Below, piece by piece: positions 1 to 7,490 of a stretch of 27,198 nt of DNA. Under the pieces are notes generated by a model. That model did no database searches. It had not been told where the DNA came from and was given only the letters and a program-made list of their open reading frames with translations. Origin of the DNA: Coriobacteriales bacterium (GTDB lineage Bacteria; Actinomycetota; Coriobacteriia; Coriobacteriales; JAEZZM01); the NCBI GenBank assembly GCA_029983705.1, contig JASBYZ010000011.1, positions 1 to 27,198 of the forward strand, written 5' to 3'. The stretch's first letter is position 1, and each line of letters begins with the position of its first letter. A program made the translations under genes and the position numbers.

Positions 1-653
1 CGCCATCCTGCATTGGTGTCACGAGCGCGTGTACGATAAGACCACCATGAGTAGACATCTGTAAGCTTAGGGTAGAAGTGTCTAAAGCTATCTACAAAGC
101 CAGCATCTAAGAGCTTGGTAAATTTCTCACGCTCTTCATCGGTAAAACCAGCATTTCTTCTGTTGGCTTTAGGGTGTTTAAGGTCAATCTCTTTGTGAGC
201 TACATTAAAATCTCCGCAGCTTATAACAGGTTTATCCTGAGAGAGGTCGAATAAAAAAGCTCTAAAGGCATCATCCCATTTCATGCGGTAATCAAGTCGT
301 TTGAGCTGACTTTGAGAGTTAGGAGTGTAGACGTCTACAAACCAAAAGTTGTCAAACTCAAGAGCACAAATTCGACCTTCCTTATCGTGCTCTTCTATAC
401 CTAAACCGTGAATTACCTGAATAGGTTTTTCTTTAGTAAAGACCGCAGTGCCCGAATAGCCCTTGCGCTCAGCGTATGACCAATATTGATGATAGCCCTC
501 AAGCTCTAACTCAAGTAAGCCTTCAGTGATTTTAGTTTCCTGAAGCGCAAATATGTCAGAATTACTTGCTGCAAAAAACTCCATGAAGTCTTTATTTAAA
601 ATGGCGCGAATGCCATTTACATTCCAAGAGGTCATTTTAAGGTGTTTTGCCAT
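1..653 (-). CDS. xth: Exodeoxyribonuclease III (AP endonuclease family), 3' end outside the window
   Basis: Partial gene reading leftwards; about 217 codons are visible from an ATG at 653, and the C-terminus lies beyond base 1. The translation carries the exonuclease/endonuclease/phosphatase fold motifs of the Xth family in order: an N-terminal TSWNVNGIRA strand, the metal-binding glutamate in ALQETK, GYSGTAVFTK, VDVYTPNS, the catalytic GDFNVAH, NRRNAGFTDEER and YSWWSYR. The family cuts DNA 5' of abasic sites and removes nucleotides 3'-5' from duplex DNA in base-excision repair, in the cytoplasm. It diverges from folE across about 90 bp. The family assignment is secure; whether the missing end is intact cannot be seen. 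Confidence 0.95.
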   Translation of the reverse strand, partial: MAKHLKMTSWNVNGIRAILNKDFMEFFAASNSDIFALQETKITEGLLELELEGYHQYWSYAERKGYSGTAVFTKEKPIQVIHGLGIEEHDKEGRICALEFDNFWFVDVYTPNSQSQLKRLDYRMKWDDAFRAFLFDLSQDKPVISCGDFNVAHKEIDLKHPKANRRNAGFTDEEREKFTKLLDAGFVDSFRHFYPKLTDVYSWWSYRTRARDTNAGW

Positions 654-677
654 GATAGTTGCACATCATCTTTCTTA

Positions 678-707
678 GTGTCAGGGTATTTAAAGGTTAT
701 TTATAAT
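678..707 (+). promoter_or_regulatory. Candidate sigma-70-type promoter for folE
   Basis: In the 92-bp gap between xth and folE there is a perfect -10 hexamer TATAAT at 702-707. A weak -35-like GTGTCA lies at 678-683, with 18 bp between them. The -10 lies about 38 bp before the folE start, which has an AGAGGA ribosome site. It fits a promoter for the folate/biotin gene run. No experimental support; the -35 matches only four of six consensus bases. Confidence 0.5.
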
Positions 708-745
708 ACTACTGTAGATATTGCAGCTACTTAAGAGGATTTGGG

Positions 746-1309
746 ATGGATACAGAAAAAATAAAAGATGGAGTTAAATTGGTACTTGAGGGTATTGGAG
801 AAGATCCAAATCGAGAAGGACTCTTAGATACCCCTGATAGAGTTGCACGCATGTGCGAAGAGATATTTAAGGGGCTAGAAGAAAGTCCTGAAAAGCATTT
901 TGAAATTATGTTTAATGCAGAGCACAGAGAAATGGTGCTCGTTAAAGATATTCCATTTTATTCACTGTGTGAGCACCACCTTGTGCCATTTTTTGGTCAT
1001 GCTCATATTGCTTATATTCCTGGTAAAGACGGCAAGGTGTGCGGACTATCTAAGCTTGCACGCGTGCTTGAGGTCTACGCAAAGCGCCCTCAACTCCAGG
1101 AGCGCCTAACCTCTCAAGTTGCAAATGCCGTGGTAGAAAACCTAGACCCATCAGGTGTGATGGTAGTTATAGAGGCTGAACATCTGTGCATGACTATGCG
1201 CGGCGTAAAAAAGCCTGGCTCAAAAACACTTACCTCTGCAGTGCGTGGGGTGTTTGAGAAAAGTCAAACAACACGCTCTGAGGCACTTTCTCTAATCATG
1301 TCTAAATAG
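746..1309 (+). CDS. folE: GTP cyclohydrolase I (type IA)
   Basis: 187 aa, full length for the family. The enzyme converts GTP to 7,8-dihydroneopterin triphosphate, the first step of folate synthesis, as a cytoplasmic homodecamer. The zinc site is visible as C75 and H78 in SLCEHHLVPFFG plus C148 in EAEHLCMTMRG. The GLSKLARVLEVYAKRPQ signature follows at about 100-116, and MRGVKKPGSKT at about 151-161. The ATG start is preceded by AGAGGA. It is the first gene of a plus-strand run with folP-folK 19 bp downstream, which supports a folate role. No folB (dihydroneopterin aldolase) lies next to it. Confidence 0.97.
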   Translation: MDTEKIKDGVKLVLEGIGEDPNREGLLDTPDRVARMCEEIFKGLEESPEKHFEIMFNAEHREMVLVKDIPFYSLCEHHLVPFFGHAHIAYIPGKDGKVCGLSKLARVLEVYAKRPQLQERLTSQVANAVVENLDPSGVMVVIEAEHLCMTMRGVKKPGSKTLTSAVRGVFEKSQTTRSEALSLIMSK

Positions 1310-1328
1310 AAAGAAGGCTCAAAGGTTT

Positions 1329-2675
1329 ATGCAAAAGCTCTATTCTTTTACACCCTATACCTGGCAGTGCGCAGATAAACTCATTCATCTAAACCGCTGC
1401 TTTATTATGGGGGTTCTCAATGTAACGCCAGATTCTTTTAGCGATGGCGGCACTCATAATGGCTTTGATGAAGCAATTGCTTGGGCACATAAGCTTCTTG
1501 ATGAGGGAGCAGACCTCATTGATATAGGTGGAGAGTCTACTCGACCAGGTTCCAAAGAGGTTTCAGTTGAAGAAGAGCTGAGACGTGTGATTCCAGTTAT
1601 TAAAGAACTTGCTCAGGTCCCACACATACTCTTAAGTATCGATACAAGGCACCCTCAAGTAGCGCGAGAGGCAGTAGATGCAGGCGCTCATATCATAAAT
1701 GACATCTCAGGTTTTAGAGACCCTGAGATGGTAAAAGTTACCAAAGAATCAAATGCAGGACTTATTGTAATGCACATGCAGGGTGAGCCAGGTAATATGC
1801 AGAAAAACCCTCAGTATAGAGATGTAGTAGCTGAGGTCAAAGACTATCTACTTACTCGCGCTCACGAGCTTGAAGAGGCAGGCATTGCCAAAGATCGTAT
1901 TATGCTTGATCCAGGACCTGGTTTTGGCAAGAGTACTCCTCATGACTTGGAGATGCAGGAGAACTTTGAGGTGTTTGCTCAAATGGGCTACCCCGTACTT
2001 GAGGCACCATCGAGAAAAAGATACTTAGGAGATATCTCTTCACTTACAAGTCCAAAAGACCGAGATATTCTTACCGCAGCTCAGTGCACCCTTGCTGTCC
2101 ATAAAGGCGCTCACATGGTTCGTGTGCACAATGTTAAGGCAAGTTTTGAGGCACTCCTCAGCCTTAGAAGGCCTCCAAAGAAGGCCTATATTGCTCTTGG
2201 GGCAAACTTAGGAAATGCGCAAGAGCAGCTCAAACAAGCAAAAGATCGCATTGCAAAGCTACCACTTACAACACTTGTTACTAGTTCAAGTATGTATAGC
2301 AGCAAAGCTGCTTACTTTGAAGATCAAGACGAGTTTGTTAATGCTGTAATTGAAGTTGAAAGTGCGCTTCATCCACTTGTGCTCTTAAACTACTTGCTCA
2401 GAATAGAAGACGAGCTTGGTCGGGTGCGCGTGCGTGAAAACGGGCCGCGAAGTATTGATCTTGACCTGCTTGCCTATGAGGGGGAAGTTCATGCAGGACA
2501 TAGACTAAGTCTTCCTCATCCAAAGGCTTTTGAGAGAGATTTTGTGCTGAGCCCGCTTAAAGAGCTGCTTGAAAACAGTGGTGCTGACTGTACCTTAGAA
2601 GAAATTATAGGAAGAGAACCTCTTGCTAAAATGGAGCGCTACGGACTTGTGAGCGACAAGCTTGGTGCACTATAG
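1329..2675 (+). CDS. folPK: Fused dihydropteroate synthase / HPPK (FolP-FolK)
   Basis: 448 aa, bifunctional. Residues about 27-280 are dihydropteroate synthase: MGVLNVTPDSFSDGG, DIGGESTRPG, SIDTRHPQVA, NDISG, LDPGPGFGKS and the RVHNV end. Residues about 285-435 are 6-hydroxymethyl-7,8-dihydropterin pyrophosphokinase: YIALGANLGN, DEFVNAV, ELGRVR..NGPRSIDLDLL and LPHP. The first domain joins the pterin pyrophosphate to p-aminobenzoate and the second makes that pyrophosphate, so the fusion covers two consecutive folate steps. In many bacteria folB sits between folP and folK; here the domains are directly joined and no FolB domain is present. An extra stretch of about 25 residues precedes the first DHPS strand. 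The stop codon abuts the birA start. Confidence 0.95.
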   Translation: MQKLYSFTPYTWQCADKLIHLNRCFIMGVLNVTPDSFSDGGTHNGFDEAIAWAHKLLDEGADLIDIGGESTRPGSKEVSVEEELRRVIPVIKELAQVPHILLSIDTRHPQVAREAVDAGAHIINDISGFRDPEMVKVTKESNAGLIVMHMQGEPGNMQKNPQYRDVVAEVKDYLLTRAHELEEAGIAKDRIMLDPGPGFGKSTPHDLEMQENFEVFAQMGYPVLEAPSRKRYLGDISSLTSPKDRDILTAAQCTLAVHKGAHMVRVHNVKASFEALLSLRRPPKKAYIALGANLGNAQEQLKQAKDRIAKLPLTTLVTSSSMYSSKAAYFEDQDEFVNAVIEVESALHPLVLLNYLLRIEDELGRVRVRENGPRSIDLDLLAYEGEVHAGHRLSLPHPKAFERDFVLSPLKELLENSGADCTLEEIIGREPLAKMERYGLVSDKLGAL

Positions 2676-3482
2676 ATGGGTGATATTCGAGCAGCAGACA
2701 TACTTAGAAGACTTAACTACCCGCTTAAGTCTTTAGAAGTTAAAAAGAGTGTAGGATCAACTAATGATGAGGTCTTAGAGCTCTTTGACCCAAATGATCC
2801 AGAGCCTGTTTTGTGCGTGAGTGAAAAGCAAACTCAAGGCAGGGGAAGCTTTGGCAAGTCTTGGAGCTCTCCTGCAGGCGGCCTTTATTTCTCGTTCGCC
2901 TTTGTTCCGCGCTACTATTCGCTTGAGCAAAGTGGGCTCATCTCGCTTATTACCTCACTCTGTCTCTCTCAAGCGCTTGAAGCTATAGGCCTTAATACAA
3001 AAGTTAAATGGCCTAATGACATAGTGGTTTGCAAAGACCTTAACAGCTCTAAGCTCTCTGGCATGCTTTTAGAGCATAAGCATAGTAAGTCAAGCTCAGT
3101 GCTCCTTATTGGTATAGGGATTAACATACATGCTCAGCCGCTTATTGAAGGTCCAACCCACTCGCTTCCTGCGATATCCTTAGAGGAGTGTGGGGTAACA
3201 AATCTAGAAGCGCTGCGCTCAGAAATCGTAGCGTCCTTTCTTAACAGATTTTTTGCTACCCAAGAAGCTCTAGAGCAATCAAAAATAGATACAGCCCATC
3301 TTATTGAACAGTATAATGAGAAACTGCTGTGGAGAGGGGATCAGGTAGATGTCTTTAGTCGCCAGGGAAATCTGGTGGGAAAGGCAGAGCTCATAGGAGC
3401 TCAAAGCGATGGCTCAATTGAGCTTATGCTTAACCATCATAAACAGTGCGTATATAGTACAGAAGTTTCACTACGAAAATAG
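2676..3482 (+). CDS. birA: Biotin--[acetyl-CoA-carboxylase] ligase, catalytic form without repressor domain
   Basis: 268 aa. The protein attaches biotin to a lysine of biotin-dependent carboxylases through biotinyl-AMP. Visible motifs are VGSTNDE (about 26-32), the adenylate loop GRGSFGKSW (55-63), KWPNDIV (111-117) and KLSGMLLE (126-133), with a C-terminal SH3-like part to 268. There is no N-terminal winged-helix DNA-binding domain, so this should be a class I ligase that does not regulate transcription. The ATG follows the folPK stop with no gap, implying coupled translation. bioY lies 11 bp downstream, giving a biotin use/uptake pair. The loop reads GRGSFGKSW rather than the E. coli-type GRGRRG. 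Confidence 0.95.
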   Translation: MGDIRAADILRRLNYPLKSLEVKKSVGSTNDEVLELFDPNDPEPVLCVSEKQTQGRGSFGKSWSSPAGGLYFSFAFVPRYYSLEQSGLISLITSLCLSQALEAIGLNTKVKWPNDIVVCKDLNSSKLSGMLLEHKHSKSSSVLLIGIGINIHAQPLIEGPTHSLPAISLEECGVTNLEALRSEIVASFLNRFFATQEALEQSKIDTAHLIEQYNEKLLWRGDQVDVFSRQGNLVGKAELIGAQSDGSIELMLNHHKQCVYSTEVSLRK

Positions 3483-3493
3483 GTAGGTGTAAA

Positions 3494-4084
3494 GTGACTC
3501 AAGTAAACCACCTTGAACAGGAGAGAGCAAAGTCTAAGACCACAGCGCTCGTGCAATCAGCGCTTTTAGTTGCGTTTTTAGCGTTAAGTGCACAAATTAG
3601 CTTACAGCTTGGACCTATTCCGTTTACCTTACAAACTGCAGTAGTAGCACTTACAGCTCTACTGATGAAGCCTCGTCAGGCTGCCTTTATTATGGCAATC
3701 TACTTGCTTATTGGCGCTATTGGACTGCCGGTATTTTCTGGCGGCAAGTCTGGCCTTGCTGGTCTTATGGGCCCAAGCGGCGGATTTTTATGGGGCTTTG
3801 TTATAGCTTGTGCACTTGGTAGTTTTGTACGTGTGCACATACAAAAGCCGGAAGGTCAAAGCTTATTGCGTGAGCTTATAGGCGATATTTGCTGTGTACT
3901 TATTGTTATGGCAGTAAGCTATGTGTGCGGACTTATCCAGCTTATGTTTGTGGCCCACCTTGATCTGATGGCTGCATTTTTAGCTGCAGTTGCTCCTTTT
4001 GTAGTCTTTGATATCGCTAAGTGTGCGCTTGCGATAGTTGTTGCGCTTGCTATTAGAAAAGCGCTCGGAGGCCTTGAGAGCTAA
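3494..4084 (+). CDS. bioY: Biotin transporter BioY (ECF S component)
   Basis: 196 aa with about six membrane segments. BioY binds biotin in the cytoplasmic membrane and works alone or with the energy-coupling EcfA/A'/T module, which is not encoded here. Family signatures are GPIPFTLQT near residue 40, then YLLIGAIGLPVFSGGKSG and GLMGPSGGFLWGF at about 70-105. The start is GTG, chosen because of a purine-rich AGGTAGG ribosome site a few bases upstream and because it immediately follows birA. The C-terminus ends 10 bp from the convergent histidine-kinase gene. No biotin-responsive operator was recognised, in keeping with the birA product lacking a DNA-binding domain. Confidence 0.95.
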   Translation: MTQVNHLEQERAKSKTTALVQSALLVAFLALSAQISLQLGPIPFTLQTAVVALTALLMKPRQAAFIMAIYLLIGAIGLPVFSGGKSGLAGLMGPSGGFLWGFVIACALGSFVRVHIQKPEGQSLLRELIGDICCVLIVMAVSYVCGLIQLMFVAHLDLMAAFLAAVAPFVVFDIAKCALAIVVALAIRKALGGLES

Positions 4085-4094
4085 ATCGATCTTT

Positions 4095-5192
4095 TTAAGG
4101 TTTAACTGGGGTGGTGGACTCGTAGAGCTTTATTGCTTCTTCTACTGCAGATGGTAGAGCAACAATAAAGGATGCGCCACCACCCTTTGCGTTATATGCC
4201 TCAACAGTTCCACCGTAGATTTCTACAATTTGTTTTACGATAGCAAGACCAAGACCCGTACCGCCTGAGTTTGAACTTTTTTGACGTGAGGGGTCTCCCT
4301 TATAAAATCTTTCAAATAAAAGTTGAGGGTTTATATCGCCAAAGCCTGGGCCAAAATCTCTTACCTCAATAATTGATCGTCCCTCAACATAGCTTAAATT
4401 CACCATAATAGAGCTTTTTTCAGGCGCGTGTCTGGAGGCATTTTCTAAGAGATTAATCATAATCTGTAAAAACGAGTCACGGTTTATCAGCACCTCAGGG
4501 GCATCCCCAATAATCTCAAGACCCACCTCACGCTGCTCTAAAAGTACCTCTATGCGGCTTAGGGCTTCTATAATAATATCTTTAGGTTTTATAAGGCTTT
4601 GTTCTGATGAGCGTGCAGTATCTTCAATTTTTTGCATGCTAATAAGGTCTTTTGCCATACGCACTAAGCGGTCTGATTCAAGCATTATGATTTCAAGGAA
4701 GTTTTCTTTAATATTTTGAGGCATGTCTGGATCATCAATAATTGTTTCAGCTGTACCCTTAATGGCTGTGAGTGGAGTCTTAAGCTCGTGTGATACATCA
4801 GACAAAAACTGCTTTTGACGCTTATCATTTTGAAGGTTGAGCTTTGCCTTATCGTCAATAATTTTTTTATAAGAACTTAAGCTCGTTGCAATATCAAGTG
4901 CTTCTTTGGGGGCGTTTTCAAGCTCCTTATCAATATTTTGTAGTTCGCCCTCTTGAATAAGGTTTTTAAGCTGCTCTGATAGGGCAATAAAGGGCATACT
5001 TACCTGGCGAGAAAGTATCAGGACTCCCACAAACGATAGAAGTAAGAATCCTACGATAATCATGCCAATTAGGCGGCGCGAGCCAATATTAAAAAAGAGA
5101 ATGATGATAAGACTTATGCTGATAGCAATAACAATTGCACCAAAACAGAGCAAAAAGTATGCTTGGATTGGAAAGCGACCTTGGAGCTTCAA
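4095..5192 (-). CDS. Membrane sensor histidine kinase (PhoR/ResE-like)
   Basis: 365 aa. Two membrane helices (about 12-35 and 40-61) are separated by only a few residues, so there is essentially no extracellular sensor domain. A HAMP/linker region follows to about 120, then the HisKA dimerisation domain with the phospho-accepting H135 in SDVSHELKTPLTAIKG. The HATPase domain shows the N box NLLENASRH (about 247-255), G1 DFGPGFG (279-285), F box FERFYKGD and G2 GGTGLGLAIVKQ (310-321). The start is TTG: its AAGG ribosome site overlaps the stop of the response regulator upstream, so the two are co-translated. The stimulus is unknown. It lies between biotin genes and coaX and converges on bioY. 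Confidence 0.93.
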   Translation of the reverse strand: MKLQGRFPIQAYFLLCFGAIVIAISISLIIILFFNIGSRRLIGMIIVGFLLLSFVGVLILSRQVSMPFIALSEQLKNLIQEGELQNIDKELENAPKEALDIATSLSSYKKIIDDKAKLNLQNDKRQKQFLSDVSHELKTPLTAIKGTAETIIDDPDMPQNIKENFLEIIMLESDRLVRMAKDLISMQKIEDTARSSEQSLIKPKDIIIEALSRIEVLLEQREVGLEIIGDAPEVLINRDSFLQIMINLLENASRHAPEKSSIMVNLSYVEGRSIIEVRDFGPGFGDINPQLLFERFYKGDPSRQKSSNSGGTGLGLAIVKQIVEIYGGTVEAYNAKGGGASFIVALPSAVEEAIKLYESTTPVKP

Positions 5193-5205
5193 AGTAGACT
5201 ACCTT

Positions 5206-5907
5206 CTAGGCCTTAAAGCGGTAACCGTAGCCCCGAACCGTCTCAATTAACTCGTTAGGGTCTGCTCCTGCATCTTTAAGCTTATCTCTGAGGCGTTTGA
5301 TGTGAGTATCAACCGTTTTAGTTTCAACCAAATACTGCCAGTCCCAAGCTTCTTCGAGTAATTTTTCTCGTGATAAAACGGTACCCGCATTTTTAACAAG
5401 AATTGCCAAAAGTTCAAACTCGCGAGGTGTTAGTTCAATATCTGTACCCTTGTAGCTTGCCTTGTGGGCAAGTTCATCAACAGAGGTATCTCCAGCAGAA
5501 AATACGTCACTTTTTTGTGAGTCTTCAATCTGTTGGTTTTGTCTTCTTAAGAGAGCCTTTACTCGTGCAACAAGCTCGCGCACGCCAAAGGGCTTTGCAA
5601 GGTAGTCATCTGCACCAATTTCGAGGCCAACTACCTTATCAAGTTCTGTATCTCTTGCTGATAAAAACATAACAGGGATGTTTGAGGTTTTACGAATTTC
5701 TCGGCATATTTCATAGCCATCCATACCTGGTAACATGATGTCTAAGATAGCAAGATCAAAGTTGTATTGCTTAAAAAGCTGAAGGGCATTTTCACCATTT
5801 TGAGCACAGTGCACCTCATAACCTTGACGTTTAAGGTTGTATGAAACAAAGTCAATGATAGCTTTTTCATCATCAACAAATAGAATGCGTGCCTCTTGAC
5901 TCTCCAT
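5206..5907 (-). CDS. OmpR/PhoB-family response regulator
   Basis: 233 aa. The receiver domain (about 5-120) has acidic D12/D13 in LFVDDEK, the phospho-acceptor D56 in DLAILDIMLPGMDG, S83 in the switch position and K105 in YLAKPFG. A linker of about 20 residues leads to a winged-helix DNA-binding domain: ELTPREFELLAILVKNAG, the recognition helix region VETKTVDTHIKRLRDKL, and the C-terminal VRGYGYRF. It is the transcriptional output partner of the kinase downstream on the same strand. The ATG is preceded by AGGAG at a good distance. A 6-bp inverted repeat in the upstream gap could be an autoregulatory site, but this is unproven. The exact regulon (PhoP, ResD, RegX3-like) cannot be named from sequence. 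Confidence 0.94.
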   Translation of the reverse strand: MESQEARILFVDDEKAIIDFVSYNLKRQGYEVHCAQNGENALQLFKQYNFDLAILDIMLPGMDGYEICREIRKTSNIPVMFLSARDTELDKVVGLEIGADDYLAKPFGVRELVARVKALLRRQNQQIEDSQKSDVFSAGDTSVDELAHKASYKGTDIELTPREFELLAILVKNAGTVLSREKLLEEAWDWQYLVETKTVDTHIKRLRDKLKDAGADPNELIETVRGYGYRFKA

Positions 5908-5933
5908 GTTTTTAACTCCTAAAACTTGCTCTT

Positions 5934-5953
5934 GTACACATGATTAAGTGTAC
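5934..5953. promoter_or_regulatory. Operator-like palindrome between the response regulator and coaX
   Basis: GTACAC (5934-5939) and GTGTAC (5948-5953) are perfect inverted arms with an 8-bp spacer, in the 105-bp divergent gap. An AT-rich TATATT about 8 bp further right may be a -10 for coaX. The site could serve the OmpR-type regulator encoded on the left or the coaX/ccm run on the right. OmpR-type sites are more often direct repeats, so the link is only a suggestion. Confidence 0.3.
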
Positions 5954-6012
5954 TACATGCTATATTTAATTATGATTACGGTCCCTTAACAGATTTCGGA
6001 GATACTCAAGAT

Positions 6013-6789
6013 ATGCGTCTTGTTATAGATATTGGAAACACCAATAGTGTTCTCGGCCTTTTTGATTCAGATAAAGAACTATATACCTGGAGAATTAATA
6101 CAGTTGCCTCAAGTACTTCTGATGAAATTAGGTTGTATTTAAGCTCGCTTTTAGCTTCAGTTAAGCTTTCTTTAGAAGATATTCATGAGATGGTACTTGC
6201 TTCAGTGGTTCCGTCTCTTACTGATGTGTATACGCGTCTTGCAGAAAGCCTTAAATTAGAAAGATTTTTGCTGGTTAATTCAGAGAACAGTGCCAATCTG
6301 AGCTTTGCCTATCCAAACCCTAAAGAAGTGGGAGCTGACCGTATTGCAAACGCGGTGGGAGCTCGTGAATTCTATAATCTACCTGCTATTGTTGTTGATT
6401 TTGGAACGGCTACTAATATTGATGTGATTTCTTCTGATGGCTCTTATATGGGAGGCTGCATCTCTCCAGGTCTTGAGCTATCAACAAATGCCTTAATTGC
6501 TAAGGCTGCAAAATTAAGCTCAGTTGAGCTCAAAACACCAGCACACGCAATAGGGCAGTCTACTGCTGAGGCACTGCAATCTGGAATTATTTTGGGTGCG
6601 GCAGGCCAAATTGAGGGGCTTGTTGCACGCATTCAAAAAGAACTCAAGCAAGCTGGCGAGCCAGTTGCAATTGTCATTGCAACGGGAGGACTTGCACCGT
6701 ATATTTCACCAGTAAGTAATATCTTTGATGTATTTGATCCTAATATTACTGTGAGGGGACTTAATGCCATTGCCAATTTTGGGCAGTGA
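6013..6789 (+). CDS. coaX: Type III pantothenate kinase
   Basis: 258 aa, the usual family length. The enzyme phosphorylates pantothenate, the first committed step of coenzyme A synthesis, in the cytoplasm. Actin-like ATPase fold motifs are visible: the phosphate loop DIGNTNSVLG (6-15), GADRIANAVGA (107-117), DFGTATNID (129-137) and GGCISPGLELS, with GLNAIANF at the end. It begins the long plus-strand run; ccmE starts 26 bp after its stop. There is no obvious functional link between CoA synthesis and cytochrome maturation, so the grouping may be a shared promoter only. Confidence 0.96.
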   Translation: MRLVIDIGNTNSVLGLFDSDKELYTWRINTVASSTSDEIRLYLSSLLASVKLSLEDIHEMVLASVVPSLTDVYTRLAESLKLERFLLVNSENSANLSFAYPNPKEVGADRIANAVGAREFYNLPAIVVDFGTATNIDVISSDGSYMGGCISPGLELSTNALIAKAAKLSSVELKTPAHAIGQSTAEALQSGIILGAAGQIEGLVARIQKELKQAGEPVAIVIATGGLAPYISPVSNIFDVFDPNITVRGLNAIANFGQ

Positions 6790-6815
6790 ACTATAGATAA
6801 TTATTGGGGAGAACT

Positions 6816-7484
6816 ATGAATAATAGTGCTAAAAAGCGCCTGGTAAGCATGGGTATCATCATAATCATGGTGATGGTTGCTGCTGTGGCTATTTTGGGAG
6901 GACCTAAGTCATCACAGGCGCTAAGTGTATCTGAGGCAGCCTCAGGAAGTTTTGAGGGAAAGCGTGTACAAGTTTCAGGTGCAGTGGTAGACGATAGTCT
7001 TAAAACCGTGGGCTCTGGTGCAAACTTTGTAGTAACCGGAGAGCCTGGCACTCATGATTCAGCCACCCTTGAAGTGCTCTATCAAGGTGCACTCCCTGCA
7101 ACCTTTGGAAACGGTATTGTTGCTATTTCTTCAGGCACTATAGAAAACGGAAAGCTCCACGCCAATCAGCTGGTAACCAAGTGTCCATCAAAATATGAAA
7201 GCGCTCAAGGCGCGCTTACGGTTGCCAATATTTTAGACAATAAAGATGAGATGCTTGAGGTAGACACCAAGCTTGCAGGCTACATTGTAGATACTTCTAT
7301 GAGGCCAGCAGGCTCAAATGAGCCTCGTATGAAAATTGAATCTCAAGGTAAAGAGATTGATGTCTACTTTGACGGAGCGCTCTCAGATGAATTTAGTGAT
7401 GGCGTTGCGGTTGTCTTAAGTGGCAAGCTTGGCAAAGATGGTGCTTTTTATGCAAGTGATGCAGCGATTGATGCAGAGGTTTAA
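6816..7484 (+). CDS. ccmE: Variant CcmE haem chaperone (CxxxY type) with a second OB-like repeat
   Basis: 222 aa from the ATG at 6816, chosen over an in-frame TTG at 6804 because GGGGAG lies 3-8 bases before the ATG. One N-terminal membrane helix (about 12-28) anchors a large extracytoplasmic part. The first domain has CcmE hallmarks, LEVLYQGALPATF (85-97) then GKLHANQLVTK. Where classical CcmE has the haem-binding HxxxY, this has C123-P-S-K-Y127. That CxxxY form is a known variant in archaea, Desulfovibrio-like and some Gram-positive bacteria. Residues about 130-222 repeat the pattern (VDVYFDGALSDEF, GKDGAFYASDA) without a C/HxxxY motif, which suggests an internal duplication. CcmE accepts haem and passes it to CcmF. 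The ccmF neighbour supports the call. Confidence 0.88.
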   Translation: MNNSAKKRLVSMGIIIIMVMVAAVAILGGPKSSQALSVSEAASGSFEGKRVQVSGAVVDDSLKTVGSGANFVVTGEPGTHDSATLEVLYQGALPATFGNGIVAISSGTIENGKLHANQLVTKCPSKYESAQGALTVANILDNKDEMLEVDTKLAGYIVDTSMRPAGSNEPRMKIESQGKEIDVYFDGALSDEFSDGVAVVLSGKLGKDGAFYASDAAIDAEV

Positions 7485-7490
7485 GCGCTT

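Noticed and set aside
654..745. Folate or other riboswitch before folE
   Set aside because: The leader is too short and shows no structured aptamer; only promoter-like elements are present.
4060..4100. Bidirectional terminator between bioY and the histidine kinase
   Set aside because: The gap is 10 bp and only a 4-bp stem around GCTC/GAGC is possible; not convincing.
6804..6815. TTG start four codons upstream for ccmE
   Set aside because: It lies before and overlaps the GGGGAG ribosome site that serves the ATG at 6816.
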